Positions 8,204-16,876 are shown, numbered from the stretch's first letter. The stretch is 64,000 nt of DNA from RYN-230 sp963837335 (GCA_963837335.1 CAWINS010000002.1:110093-174092), one strand, 5' to 3'. The notes: a model not told the origin generated them from the sequence alone. A program made the numbers and translations.

Positions 8204-8260
8204 CCCGTGCAAACACGCGGCCCAGCCACATCGCTGGCTGCGCGTTTGCCGTTACACGGG
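8204..8260. promoter_or_regulatory. Long imperfect hairpin in a divergent intergenic region
   Basis: CCCGTG (8204-8209) pairs with CACGGG (8255-8260); inside, GCAAAC (8209-8214) pairs with GTTTGC (8244-8249) and the stem continues, with wobbles, to CCAGC/GCTGG around a 6-base loop. It lies about 80 bases before the CYTH start and about 100 before the divergent hydrolase start. It may be an attenuator, a small structured RNA or a terminator. Confidence 0.35.
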
Positions 8261-8340
8261 AGAATTCGGCCAGGCCGCTCCCCCCGGCCCCGCGTGCACC
8301 CGGGCGCACCGGGGCGCCGGGCCCCTCGTAGCCTCAGACC

Positions 8341-8973
8341 ATGGCGACCGGTGAGCATGAGCAGATCGAGACCGAGCGGAAGTACGACGTGGACACCGGC
8401 TTCGTCCTGCCGGACCTGGCCGGGGCCGGCGGCTCGGCCAGCATGGCCCCGCCCGACGTCCAGCTGCTGGAAGCCACCTACTTCGACACCGACGATCTTC
8501 GGCTGATCGCCGCGCACATCACGCTGCGCCGCCGGACTGGCGGCGACGACGCGGGCTGGCACATCAAGCTGCCGGTCGGCGGGGACACCCGGCGCGAAGT
8601 GCATTTCCCGCTGGGCCCGCCGGGACGGGTGGTTCCCGGCGAGATCGCCGCCGAAGTCGCCCGCTGGTCGGGCGGGGCACCCCTGGGCCCGGTCGCCCGG
8701 CTGGAGACCCGCCGGACCGTGCGGCGCCTGCTGAGTGAGTCTGGCGAGGTGCTCGCCGAGGTCGCCGACGACCAGGTCACCGGGTCACGGCCGGACCCGG
8801 CGGACCCGGAGACCTGGCGGCTGCAGGACAGCTGGCGGGAAGTGGAGGTCGAGCTGAAATCCGGGACCCCGGACCTGCTGGACGCGGCGGCGGCCGGGCT
8901 GGCCGCGGCGGGCGCCACGCCGTCCCGGTCGGCCTCGAAACTGGCCCGGGTCCTGTACGGCGAACCATCATGA
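8341..8973 (+). CDS. CYTH domain protein (triphosphate tunnel metalloenzyme)
   Basis: A 210-residue single-domain protein. It begins with the CYTH signature EIETER/ETERKYDV (ExExK), continues with TYFDTDDLRLIAAHITLRRR (the conserved Arg that binds phosphate), GWHIKLPVG and a late acidic block WREVEVELKSG, all expected to line the beta-tunnel that binds triphosphate and metal. Characterised relatives hydrolyse inorganic triphosphate, thiamine triphosphate or make cAMP; which applies here is not clear. There is no CHAD domain. It overlaps the next gene by 4 bases (ATGA), so the two are co-transcribed. Confidence 0.9.
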   Translation: MATGEHEQIETERKYDVDTGFVLPDLAGAGGSASMAPPDVQLLEATYFDTDDLRLIAAHITLRRRTGGDDAGWHIKLPVGGDTRREVHFPLGPPGRVVPGEIAAEVARWSGGAPLGPVARLETRRTVRRLLSESGEVLAEVADDQVTGSRPDPADPETWRLQDSWREVEVELKSGTPDLLDAAAAGLAAAGATPSRSASKLARVLYGEPS

Positions 8974-9950
8974 CCGGGCCCGGGCCGCAGACCCGGGCGC
9001 TGCCCCAGCTGCACGGCACCAAGTTCGTCACCGACGGCGGCATGGAAACCGACCTGATCTTCCATCACGGTGTCAACCTGCCGGATTTCGCCGCCTTCCC
9101 GCTGCTCGATACCGCCGGCGGACGCGGCTTGCTCACCCGGTACTACGACGGCTACGCCACGATCGCGCAGCAGGCCAGCGCCGGGTTGATGCTCGAGGCC
9201 CCGACCTGGCGGGCCAACCCCGACTGGGGTACCCGGCTCGGCTACAGCGCCGCGGATCTGGCCCGCGTGAACACCGCGGCCATCACGTTGCTCGCCGGGC
9301 TGCGCGAGCGTTACACCACCACCCTGGGCATCGGCACCGTTCTGGTCAGCGGCATGATCGGTCCGCGCGGCGACGGTTATGCCGCCGGGCACCCCGATCC
9401 GGACGAGGCCGCCGGCTACCACGGTCCGCAGCTCGAGGCCTTCGCCGCCGCCGGCGCCGACCTGGCCACCGCCCTCACCCTCAGTGACGTCCCGGAGGCC
9501 ATCGGCATCGTCGCGGCCGCCCGCGCCGCCGGACTGCCCATCGCCATCTCCTTCACGGTCGAAACCGACGGCCGCCTGCCCAGCGGGCCCACCATCGCCG
9601 ACGCCATCGCCACCGTCAACGCCGCCGCCGCGCCCGACTACTACCTGATCAACTGCGCTCACCCCACCCACATCCTCGCCGGACTGACCCAGCCCGGAAG
9701 ACGGAGCCAGCCCGGAACACGGGGCCAGCCTGGAACCGGGATCGACCGGATCATCGGCATCCGCGCCAACGCCTCACTCAAGAGCCACGCTGAACTCGAC
9801 GACGCCGAGGACCTCGATGAAGGTGATATCGGCGCCCTCGCCGCGGCCCAGGCCGGCCTTACCGCTGCCCTGCCCGCCCTCACCATCCTCGGCGGCTGCT
9901 GCGGAACCGACCACCGCCACGTCGCCGCCCTCTGGGGCACGGCCGGCTAG
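8970..9950 (+). CDS. Homocysteine S-methyltransferase family protein
   Basis: A 326-residue TIM-barrel enzyme of the MmuM/betaine-homocysteine methyltransferase family. FVTDGGMETDL opens the barrel; MLEAPTWRANPDWG and VSGMIGPRGDGY are conserved substrate loops; zinc-ligand cysteines appear in LINCAHPTH and the C-terminal GGCCGTDH. The expected reaction is methyl transfer to homocysteine (or a related thiol) giving methionine, with an uncertain donor such as S-methylmethionine. A small Pro/Gly/Gln insert (about residues 247-262) built on a repeated GQPGT-like unit interrupts the barrel. It starts inside the stop of the CYTH gene and its end overlaps the convergent nitroreductase gene by 4 bases. 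Confidence 0.88.
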   Translation: MTGPGPQTRALPQLHGTKFVTDGGMETDLIFHHGVNLPDFAAFPLLDTAGGRGLLTRYYDGYATIAQQASAGLMLEAPTWRANPDWGTRLGYSAADLARVNTAAITLLAGLRERYTTTLGIGTVLVSGMIGPRGDGYAAGHPDPDEAAGYHGPQLEAFAAAGADLATALTLSDVPEAIGIVAAARAAGLPIAISFTVETDGRLPSGPTIADAIATVNAAAAPDYYLINCAHPTHILAGLTQPGRRSQPGTRGQPGTGIDRIIGIRANASLKSHAELDDAEDLDEGDIGALAAAQAGLTAALPALTILGGCCGTDHRHVAALWGTAG

Positions 9951-10975
9951 AGAATCACGTCCTCGACCGGGCGGCGGGCCGTGGCGGCGGCGGTATGGGC
10001 CCGGCCGAACTGCATCAGCATCTGCGGCGCACCGGGAAGGCCGAGCCGGGACCGGACCAGGGCCCGCAGCGGCGGCGACTCCATGGGCTGGCTGTTCAGC
10101 GCGGCGAACACCCAGGAGGTCGCGGCGTGCACGAGCACGCGGTTCAGCGCCTGCCCGGCCCGCAGCCAGTCAGCCGGCGTGTCTCCCGCGGTGACCAGGA
10201 TGGCCGTGGCCGGGGGCGGCGGGCCGCCCGCTTCGAGCTGCCCCTCACCGTGGCCCTGATCAAAGTCGCGCAGCGCCAGCCGCCCGTCCCAGCCGCCCGG
10301 CCGGGTCGTCCCGTCCTCGGGCAGCGCGGTGTAGGAGCGGGCCGGCACGCCGTCCCGCGCGTCGCTGCCCCGCTTCCGGGTCCAGTCCCGCAGCTCGTCG
10401 TGGATCAGGGGATTGCGCTGCTGCCACCGCGCTGCGGCGGCGACCAGGTCCCGCAGCCGGCCCCGGGACGGCTCGTCGATCAGGACCAGGGTGGCTCCCT
10501 CGGCGATCGCGTCGTGCTGCAGCCGGACCAGCAGCCCCGGCGGGATCGGCTCGGGGCTGAACGGGCCCCGGTGCGTATGCCGGTGCGGCACCGCCGCCAG
10601 CATTTCCCAGTCCTGCGCCGTGGGCCGGACCTCCCGGTCCAGCCGGATCCGGGCGAGCAGGCCGGGGTGATCGGGGTCGGGCAGCAGTTCCACGGCCGCG
10701 CGGTAGCCCAGGTGCCGCAGACCCAGCCGCAGGCCGAAAACGGCCGCGCCGCAGCTGATCAGCATTTCCCGGCCTGCCGGATCGATGGCCCGCAGCCGGC
10801 GGGCCTGGTCGGCGTACAGGTCGAGGCCGTTGCGCTGGACCCGGAACTGCCAGGGCTGGGTGTTGTGCACCGACGGCGCCCGGCCGGCCGTCTCCACCAG
10901 GAAGGCCACCTGGTCGGGAGTCAAGGTCGCACCCGCGGCGCGAGCTTTGCTGATGTCGGGCGGGATCTCCGGCAT
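9947..10975 (-). CDS. Acg-family nitroreductase-like protein
   Basis: A 342-residue protein with the tandem nitroreductase fold of the mycobacterial Acg family. The N-terminal APSVHNTQPWQFRV is the family FMN-site motif; HRHTHRGPFS and the late WVFAALNSQPMESPPLRALV are also conserved. In M. tuberculosis Acg is an oxygen-starvation (DosR) gene that binds FMN with a lid covering the active site, so it may sequester flavin rather than act as an enzyme. The ATG at 10975 has GGGGGCGA just upstream. Its position next to a flavin/electron-transfer cluster is suggestive, but the strands differ. Confidence 0.82.
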   Translation of the reverse strand: MPEIPPDISKARAAGATLTPDQVAFLVETAGRAPSVHNTQPWQFRVQRNGLDLYADQARRLRAIDPAGREMLISCGAAVFGLRLGLRHLGYRAAVELLPDPDHPGLLARIRLDREVRPTAQDWEMLAAVPHRHTHRGPFSPEPIPPGLLVRLQHDAIAEGATLVLIDEPSRGRLRDLVAAAARWQQRNPLIHDELRDWTRKRGSDARDGVPARSYTALPEDGTTRPGGWDGRLALRDFDQGHGEGQLEAGGPPPPATAILVTAGDTPADWLRAGQALNRVLVHAATSWVFAALNSQPMESPPLRALVRSRLGLPGAPQMLMQFGRAHTAAATARRPVEDVIL

Positions 10976-11091
10976 GTCGCCCCCTATGCCTGGTTACTGT
11001 CAGCGTCCGGTCCCACCGTGACCAGGTGCAGAGCCGTCCGTCCCCGCTGCGCAGGACCAAAGGCCCCGCCCGGCGGGTGCGGACCAGCGAT

Positions 11092-11120
11092 TCAGAGCCG
11101 CCGCAGACGAAGCGGAAACC
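11092..11120 (+). promoter_or_regulatory. Candidate response-regulator boxes before the electron-transfer cluster
   Basis: TCAGAGC at 11092 and GCAGACG at 11103 repeat with an 11-base period, followed by GGAAACC at 11114. This is the weakest of three such sites in the cluster. The 11-base spacing is that of PhoB/OmpR tandem boxes. Confidence 0.35.
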
Positions 11121-11176
11121 TCAGCCACAGGCCGTTGCGGAATTCTGAGGGTGTTAACTTCCGTGAAGGAGCAATG

Positions 11177-11530
11177 ATGAACAGCAGCGACCCTCGCACC
11201 GTGTCGGCCATGGTGCGCCGTGACCGGTCCCGCAAACGGCTCCGGGCCGTGACCGCCGGGACCGGTGCCCTGGGGCTGGCCGTCGCGGGCGGGCTCGCCT
11301 TTACCCTGCCCAGCTCCACGCACCCCACCGCCAGCTCAGCGGGCACGTCCACCAAGACGAGCGGCGGGTCGTCATCGCATGCGACGTCGGGTGGCTCGTC
11401 CGGGACGGGCTCGTCGTCCGGGACCGGCTCGTCGTCCGGGACGGGCTCGTCGTCCGGCCAGAGTTCCTCCTCCGCCAGCGCGCCGTCGTCCAGTTCCGGG
11501 TCGGGCAGCGTCACCTCCGGCGGCTCGTGA
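11177..11530 (+). CDS. Small membrane-anchored Ser/Gly/Thr-rich protein ending SGGS
   Basis: About 117 residues: a basic N-terminus (VRRDRSRKRLRAVTAG), one hydrophobic signal/anchor helix (about residues 29-45, ALGLAVAGGLAFTLP) and then a disordered Ser/Thr/Gly tail containing three copies of a GTGSSS unit and ending SVTSGGS. The tail should lie outside the membrane. GAAGGAG lies 5 bases before the ATG at 11177 (an ATG at 11174 is too close to it). Its stop overlaps the apbE start. A related protein lies just after apbE. No known domain; it occupies the place where an FMN-binding substrate of ApbE is often found, which leads to a testable suggestion but is not evidence. Confidence 0.7.
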   Translation: MNSSDPRTVSAMVRRDRSRKRLRAVTAGTGALGLAVAGGLAFTLPSSTHPTASSAGTSTKTSGGSSSHATSGGSSGTGSSSGTGSSSGTGSSSGQSSSSASAPSSSSGSGSVTSGGS

Positions 11531-12597
11531 TGTCCCCTCCGGGCCCCGCGTCGCCCGGCGCGGCGTCCCCCGGCCACGCGTCTCCCGGCCACGCGTCTTC
11601 CGGTACCGGAGAGCCTGCGGCCGCGGACTGGCAGGCCCTGGGCACCCAGGTCTGGCTCCTGGTCACTGACCCGGGCCAGCTGGCCGAGGCCCGCCGCTTC
11701 CTCGAGGCCGACCTGGCCGCGGTGGATCAGGCCTGCAGCCGCTTCCGGCCCGACTCCGAGCTGATGCGGCTGGGCAGGGCCGGCCCGTCCACGGCCAGCA
11801 CGGGACCGGCCAGCACCGGACCCGCCAGCACCGGACCCGCCAGCACCGTGACTGTGGAGGTCAGTCCGCTGCTCGCGGAGGCGATCGCGGTGGCGCTGCG
11901 CGCGGCCCGGATGACGGACGGGGACGTGGACCCGACCGTGGCCGACGCGATGTCCGCTCTCGGCTACGACCGTGACTTCTCGCTGCTGCCCACTGTGGGC
12001 CCGCCGGTCCGGCTCACCGTGCGGGCGGTGCCCGGCTGGCGCCAGGTCGGGCTCGACGAGCAGGCGCGGCTGCTGACCCTGCCCCGCGGCGTGCACCTGG
12101 ATCTCGGCGCTACCGCCAAGGCCTGGGCCGCGGACCGGGCCGCCTCCCGGCTGGCCGGGGCGCTGGGCTGCGGCGTACTGGTCGGTCTGGGCGGGGACAT
12201 CTCGGTAGCCGGGCCGCCGCCCCAGGGTGGCTGGCGGATCCGGGTGCAGGACATCACCGGACGCCCGGAGGACCCGCCGGCGGGCCCGGCCGCGGTGGTG
12301 GCCATCCGGGAAGGCGGGCTGGCCACGTCCAGCACCACGGCCCGGCGCTGGCGGCGCGGCGGTGATGTGCTGCACCACATCCTGGACCCGCGCACCAGCC
12401 TGCCCGCCTCCGTGCACTGGCGCACCGTGTCCGTGGCCGCCGCATCGTGCGTGGACGCCAATACGGCGAGCACCGCCGCGATCATCCGCGGCCCCCAGGC
12501 TCTGGATTGGCTCTCAAATCTCGGCTTGCCGGCCCGCCTGGTCGATGCGGCGGGTAGCGTCCGGACGGTCGGCGGATGGCCCGCCGAGACCCACTGA
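11530..12597 (+). CDS. apbE: FAD:protein FMN transferase (ApbE family)
   Basis: A 355-residue ApbE flavin transferase, which attaches FMN by a phosphoester to Ser/Thr of target proteins with Mg2+ and FAD. Conserved blocks: DQACSRFRPDSELMRL, DGDVDPTVADAMSALGYDRD, HLDLGATAKAWAADRAA (the metal/FAD region), VGLGGDISVAG, LATSSTTARRW, HHILDPRTSLPA and DANTASTAAII. A Pro/Gly/Ser leader (about 35 residues) contains repeated SPGHAS units and there is a GPASTGPAST repeat insert near residue 95; no signal peptide is obvious. The ATG overlaps the upstream stop (TGATG). With the cytochrome b, NuoF-like and ferredoxin genes downstream it suggests a flavin-dependent electron chain. Confidence 0.93.
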   Translation: MSPPGPASPGAASPGHASPGHASSGTGEPAAADWQALGTQVWLLVTDPGQLAEARRFLEADLAAVDQACSRFRPDSELMRLGRAGPSTASTGPASTGPASTGPASTVTVEVSPLLAEAIAVALRAARMTDGDVDPTVADAMSALGYDRDFSLLPTVGPPVRLTVRAVPGWRQVGLDEQARLLTLPRGVHLDLGATAKAWAADRAASRLAGALGCGVLVGLGGDISVAGPPPQGGWRIRVQDITGRPEDPPAGPAAVVAIREGGLATSSTTARRWRRGGDVLHHILDPRTSLPASVHWRTVSVAAASCVDANTASTAAIIRGPQALDWLSNLGLPARLVDAAGSVRTVGGWPAETH

Positions 12598-12618
12598 GCC
12601 GTCGCAGCGAGGATCTTC

Positions 12619-13006
12619 ATGAACCACCGCCGGTCAGACGTGCGCGCCGCCGTGTTCGCGCGGCGGCGGAGCCAGGGGCACCTGCGGACGGTGACCGCCA
12701 CGGTGGGTTTCGCGGGGGTGGTCACGGCGGGCCTGGTGGCCGCGATCTTGCCCGGCTCGGTCCATGCCTCGGCCACCTCCGGTACCGCCAGCACGCCGGC
12801 TCCGGCCGCGCCCGGCAGCAGCAGCCCCGCCGCCAGCTGCCCCCACCGCCACATCGGGGACTCCCGCCGCCAGGCACCATCGCCGCCATCACCGCCACCA
12901 CCGGCAGGCCAGCGCGCCCGCCGCGGCGACCACCGCCCCGGCTGCCCCGGTGCCCACTCCGGCCGCGACCACCGCGCCGCCGCAGAGCGTGTCCGGTGGT
13001 TCCTGA
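12619..13006 (+). CDS. Second SGGS-type small membrane protein (frameshifted)
   Basis: The N-terminus (FARRRSQGHLRTVTATVGFAG, then an anchor helix ending AILPGSVH) is clearly related to the protein at 11177 (RRDRSRKRLRAVTAG ... FTLPSSTH). One extra base near 12820-12850 shifts the frame; in the corrected frame the tail is rich in His, Ala, Pro and Thr (HHRRHHRHHRQ, then TTAPAAPVPTPAATT) and ends SVSGGS, the same terminus as its paralogue. Corrected length is about 129 residues. GAGGAT precedes the ATG. It follows apbE by 21 bases, so both paralogues bracket apbE in one transcript. Confidence 0.6.
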
Positions 13007-13013
13007 CCTGGCC

Positions 13014-14384
13014 TCAGCCGACCGGATCCGGCTCAGCCCGCTCTCCGGCGTCTCCTGCGGCGCGCCCGGCCCGCCCCGGCCCGGTCCGGCGGGAGTCATA
13101 GCGCCACATCCCGGGCAGCAGCCAGCACGTCGCCACGGCCGTCACCACGCTGAGCAGGCCACCAGACCAGGCCGCGAACTGCGGCCCGCCGAGGGCCGCG
13201 GCCCCGCCGGCCTCGGCATCACCGAGCCGCGGGCCGCCCTGGATCCCGGCGTAGATGAGGCTGTTGACCCGGCCCTGCATCCCGTCCGGGGTGACCTGCT
13301 GCACGATCATCATCCGGAACACCGCCGACACCACGTCCGCGGCCCCCGCCGCGGCCAGCAGCGCCAGCGCGGCCGGCAGCCACGGCACCAGGCCGAACGC
13401 GGTGATGGTGATCCCCCACACGACCACGCAGATCGCCACCGCGCGCCCGGCCGGCGCACCCGGCCCACCCGGCCCAGCAGCAGCGACCCGATCAGCGCGC
13501 CGACGCCGGGCGCCGCGTTGAGGTACCCCACGGTGGCGGCTCCCCCGCCGTAGAGCGTGGTGGCCAGCGCGGGGAACACCGCGCGGGGCAGCCCGAACAC
13601 CATGGCCCCGAGGTCGATGACGAATATGCCGGCCAGCGGCTGGCTGGACCGGACGTACCTGATCCCGCCGATCAGCGAGGCGAAGCTGGCGGGCTGGCCG
13701 CCGCGGTCCGGGGGCAGCGCGGGCAGCAGCAGCACCGTGACCAGGGCCACCCCGAAGGAGGCCAGGTCCAGCCCGTACACCAAGGGGAACCCCGCGTGCG
13801 CGATCAGCAGCCCGGCCGCGGCCGGGCCGACCACCAGGGTGAACTGGTTCGCGGCGGACTGGACGGAGATGGCCGCCGGAAGATCCTCGGGCGGCACCAG
13901 GCGCCACAGCGAGGCTCGTCGGGCCGACCAGTCCAGGCCCTGGAACGCCGCCGCCTCGGCCGTGCAGGCGAACAGCGGCCACACCTGCGGATGGCCGAGC
14001 AACGCGTTAGCCATCAGGCCTGCGCTCCCGGCCGCCAGCATGAACTGGGTGAACAGCATGACCCGGCGCCGGTCCCAGGCGTCACCAGCGGGCCGCCGAT
14101 CAGCGACCCGGCCAGCAGCGGCACCAGCTGGCCCAGGCTGACCAGCCCGACCATGGCCGTGGACCCGGTCAGCCGGTAGGTCTGGTACGACACGGCCACG
14201 ATGTGAGCTGCGTGCCGACCTGCGACACGAGCTGGCCGCCCCACAGGCGCCGGAAGTTCCGGTGCCGCCGCAATGGCCCGGTATCCACCAGGACATCCCC
14301 GACCATCCGGCGGGTCCGGGACCAGTGCGCGCGCAGCCGGAACCGGCCTTCGCGGCTGGCCGGCGGGGCGGGCTGCCGGGGCAT
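13014..14384 (-). CDS. MFS transporter, DHA3/EntS-like (three frameshifts)
   Basis: Joining four segments gives one major facilitator of about 456 residues: start and first helix region LRRHRNFRRLWGGQLVSQVG, then TYRLTGSTAMVGLVSLGQLV, the central part (ALLGHPQVWPLFACTAEAAA to GALIGSLLLGRVG) and the end (GLVPWLPAALALLAAAGAAD to the Arg/Gly-rich tail). The segments are in different frames, with breaks near 14200, 14085 and 13465. Family members export siderophores, macrolides or other small molecules. It sits on the opposite strand inside the electron-transfer cluster and its end lies 7 bases from the second SGGS gene. Three breaks in one gene allow real decay, but the same pattern in neighbours suggests sequence errors. 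Confidence 0.7.
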
Positions 14385-14449
14385 GCGGCATGTATAGCGA
14401 ACGGGTACCCGCACCCTCCCGGCCAGGGCTGGCCGGCGCAGGCCAGGGC

Positions 14450-14478
14450 TCAGAGGAAATTCAGAGGCGTGCTAGAGG
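14450..14478 (+). promoter_or_regulatory. Triple 11-base-spaced direct repeat upstream of the cytochrome b gene
   Basis: TCAGAGG at 14450, TCAGAGG at 14461 and CTAGAGG at 14472 repeat with a period of exactly 11 bases about 100 bases before the start codon. PhoB/OmpR-family regulators bind such same-face repeats, and a regulator of that family is encoded downstream with similar boxes before its own gene. Confidence 0.55.
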
Positions 14479-14578
14479 ACAGCCTGCGGCCAGTTAGGGA
14501 TGCTTCTGGAGAGCGTGCAGACCACCCCTGGCCGGGAGCATCCGCTCCGTACTCACGGCCGCCGCCGGAAGGGCCACG

Positions 14579-15238
14579 ATGAACGGAATCACCCAGAGCA
14601 CCGCGCTCTGGTACGCGAGCAGGGCCACCGGAGTGGTGAGCCTGCTGCTGCTGACCGCGGTGGTGCTGCTGGGCGTGCTGGTCAACCGGCAGGGACGGCT
14701 GCCCGGCCTGCCCCGGTTCGTGGTCACCGGGCTGCACCGCAACCTGTCCCTGCTCGGCGTGGCCTTCGTGGCCATCCACGTCCTCACGGCCGTTCTCGAT
14801 CCCTACGTGACCATCCGGATCGTCGCGATCGTGGTCCCGTTCACATCGGCGTACAAGCCCTTGTGGCTCGGCCTGGGCGCGATCTCGCTCGACGTGGTGC
14901 TAGCGCTGATCCTGACCAGCCTGGCCCGGGCCCGGATGAGCCGCCGGCTCTGGCGGTCGCTGCACTGGCTCAGCTACGCGGCCTGGGTCTCCGCCCTGGT
15001 GCACAGCCTGACCAGCAGCACCGACCTGCACAGCGGCGTCCTGCTCTACCTGGCGATCGCCTGCTCCCTGGCCGTGGTCGCCGCCGTGATCTGGCGGGCG
15101 CTCCACGCCGGGCGGGAGATACCGCGGGAGGAACGGGCCGCGACCACCCTGGCCATGATGTCGCCAGGCCGCGCCCCCCAGGCCCGTGGCACCCCGCGCG
15201 ACGGCGCGGGCCGGCCTGATCCCGAGAACGTCCGCTGA
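14579..15238 (+). CDS. Ferric-reductase-like transmembrane cytochrome b protein
   Basis: A 219-residue integral membrane protein with about five or six helices, of the ferric reductase-like transmembrane family (YedZ/MsrQ-NOX superfamily). Heme-ligand candidates are paired on two helices: LHRNLSLLGVAFVAIHV and LHWLSYAAWVSALVHS, each with two histidines 13-14 residues apart, enough for two stacked b hemes that carry electrons across the membrane. There is no FAD/NAD domain in the chain; electrons would have to come from partner proteins, for which the NuoF-like and ferredoxin genes that follow are candidates. The C-terminus is a 35-residue Arg/Pro-rich cytoplasmic tail. Confidence 0.88.
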   Translation: MNGITQSTALWYASRATGVVSLLLLTAVVLLGVLVNRQGRLPGLPRFVVTGLHRNLSLLGVAFVAIHVLTAVLDPYVTIRIVAIVVPFTSAYKPLWLGLGAISLDVVLALILTSLARARMSRRLWRSLHWLSYAAWVSALVHSLTSSTDLHSGVLLYLAIACSLAVVAAVIWRALHAGREIPREERAATTLAMMSPGRAPQARGTPRDGAGRPDPENVR

Positions 15239-15262
15239 CCGACTCACGAAAGCCGATACGCG

Positions 15263-16603
15263 ATGACCTATGGCACCACCGTGCCGCACCCCGCCCGGCC
15301 GCAGGGCCACACCACCCGGACCGGGCCGGCCGGAACTGGTTCGCGGCCGCCCGGTGACCTGCCCAGGCTGCTGCCCGTGCACGGCGTCGTGCCGGTTGAC
15401 CTGCACACCCACCTATCCCGCTACGCGGCACCGCCCTACTTTGGGCACCCCGGGAAGCTCATCCCCGTGCTGAAGGCGGCCGGGCTCACCGGCCGCGGCG
15501 GCGCTGCCTTCCCGGTGCACCGCAAACTCGAGGCCGTCGCCAAGGCCAGGACCCAGCCCGTGGTCATCGGCAACGGAGCCGAGGGCGAGCCCGCCAGTGA
15601 CAAGGACAAGTCGCTGCTGTGGATCTCGCCGCACCTCGTCCTGGACGGCCTCCAGCTGGCCGCCGAGGCGGTCGGCTCGCGGGCCGTCGCGCTGTACGTG
15701 CACCGGAACGCCCGGCTACAGGAGCGGCTGCGGGCCGCGGTCGCCGAACGCGCCGCCGCTCGCATCGACATGGCCCCGGTGGAGATCATTGACGCGCCGC
15801 CGCGTTTCCTGGCCGGCGAGGAATCGGCGCTGGCCAGCCGGATCAGCGGGCAGCCCGCCATGCCCCGGTTCAAGCCGCCGCGTGTGTTCGAGCGGGGCGT
15901 GGTGGGCCGGCCGACGCTGGTCCACAACGTGGAGACGCTGGCGCACATCGCCCTGATCGGCCGGTACGGGCCGGCCTGGTTCCGGGCCGCGGGCACGCCG
16001 GAGGAGCCGGGCAGCATGCTGTGCACGCTGCACCAGGCGGACGGCCGGCGGGATGTGGTGGAGACCGAACTCGGCACGCCGCTGCGCGACCTGCTCCGGC
16101 TCGATGGCACCCAGGCGGTGCTCAGCGGCGGCTACCACGGCGCCTGGCTGCCCGCCGCGAATGCGGCCCGCATGACGCTCAGCAACGAGCATCTCCAGGC
16201 CGCCGGGGCGTTCGTGGGGGCCGGGGTCCTGGTGGGCCTGCCGGCCGACTGCTGCGGGATCGCGGAGACCGCGCGGGTCGCCCGCTACCTGGCGCTGGAG
16301 TCGGCCGGGCAGTGCGGGCCGTGCTTCAACGGCCTGCCCCGCATCGCCGCCGCCCTGGACGAGGTGGCCAGTCCCCGGCCCGACCCCCGCGCGGTCACGG
16401 ACATGATCCGGTGGGCGGGCCTGGTGGAGGGCCGGGGCGCCTGCCACCACCCGGACGGGACCACCCGGTTTGTCCGCAGCGCCCTGCACGTCTTCCGGGA
16501 TGAGATCGCCAATCACGCGGATGGGCGGTGCGTGGACCCGGCCCGGGAGCCGTTCCTGCCCCTGCCCGCGGACAGCGCGCTCGGCGCGGCGGACTGGAAC
16601 TGA
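15263..16603 (+). CDS. NuoF-like flavo-iron-sulfur oxidoreductase subunit
   Basis: A 446-residue protein of the NADH dehydrogenase 51 kDa (NuoF/HoxF/RnfC-like) family. GLTGRGGAAFPVHRKLEA (about residue 75) binds NADH/FMN; IGNGAEGEPASDKDKSLL and IIDAPPRFLAGEESAL are family blocks; SAGQCGPCFNG plus a later GACHHPDG gives the four cysteines of the N3-type 4Fe-4S cluster. The first 40 residues are a low-complexity leader. It is not next to other complex I genes, so it probably acts with the ferredoxin and the membrane cytochrome as an NAD(P)H-dependent electron input. Spacing to both neighbours is short (24 and 43 bases). Confidence 0.88.
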   Translation: MTYGTTVPHPARPQGHTTRTGPAGTGSRPPGDLPRLLPVHGVVPVDLHTHLSRYAAPPYFGHPGKLIPVLKAAGLTGRGGAAFPVHRKLEAVAKARTQPVVIGNGAEGEPASDKDKSLLWISPHLVLDGLQLAAEAVGSRAVALYVHRNARLQERLRAAVAERAAARIDMAPVEIIDAPPRFLAGEESALASRISGQPAMPRFKPPRVFERGVVGRPTLVHNVETLAHIALIGRYGPAWFRAAGTPEEPGSMLCTLHQADGRRDVVETELGTPLRDLLRLDGTQAVLSGGYHGAWLPAANAARMTLSNEHLQAAGAFVGAGVLVGLPADCCGIAETARVARYLALESAGQCGPCFNGLPRIAAALDEVASPRPDPRAVTDMIRWAGLVEGRGACHHPDGTTRFVRSALHVFRDEIANHADGRCVDPAREPFLPLPADSALGAADWN

Positions 16604-16646
16604 GACCGGGCCCGGACCGAGGAAGCCCTGAATTGAGGAAGCGCAG

Positions 16647-16850
16647 ATGAAAGAGGAATTGCGGGTCGACCCGACTGTGTGCTCCGGCCACGGCCTGTGC
16701 GCGGAACTGCTGCCTGAGCTGGTCACGCTGGACGAGTGGGGCTACCCGATCGTGACCCGCGGGGCGGTGCCCCGCTCGCTGGACCGCCACGTCCGCCGGG
16801 CCGTGACCGACTGCCCCACGCTGGCTCTCAAGCTGCTGCCGGTGTCCTGA
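16647..16850 (+). CDS. Single-cluster ferredoxin (3Fe-4S type)
   Basis: A 67-residue acidic-to-neutral ferredoxin: DPTVCSGHGLCAEL near the N-terminus and TDCPTLAL near the C-terminus give three cysteines, with a histidine (SGHGLC) in place of the middle one of a 4Fe-4S set. Actinobacterial proteins of this type carry one 3Fe-4S or 4Fe-4S cluster and commonly serve P450s; here the NuoF-like flavoprotein is the obvious electron donor and the cytochrome b the likely acceptor. GAGGAAGCGCAG lies just before the ATG. Confidence 0.9.
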   Translation: MKEELRVDPTVCSGHGLCAELLPELVTLDEWGYPIVTRGAVPRSLDRHVRRAVTDCPTLALKLLPVS

Positions 16851-16876
16851 GAGGTAACCCAGAGGAAACGTAGAAT
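16848..16876 (+). promoter_or_regulatory. 11-base-spaced direct repeats and inverted repeat before the response regulator
   Basis: TGAGAGG at 16848 and CCAGAGG at 16859 repeat with an 11-base period, with a partial third copy GTAGAAT at 16870. GAGGTAA (16851-16857) and TTACCTC (16876-16882) also form an inverted repeat. Probable autoregulatory site of the downstream regulator (inference). Confidence 0.5.

Noticed and set aside
11390..11460. Minisatellite in the SGGS gene as an independent repeat element
   Set aside because: The 18-base repeats are explained by the Ser/Gly/Thr coding tail.
13014..14384. MFS gene as a genuine pseudogene
   Set aside because: Three breaks, but all domains are intact and neighbouring genes show the same kind of single-base breaks, so sequence error is preferred.
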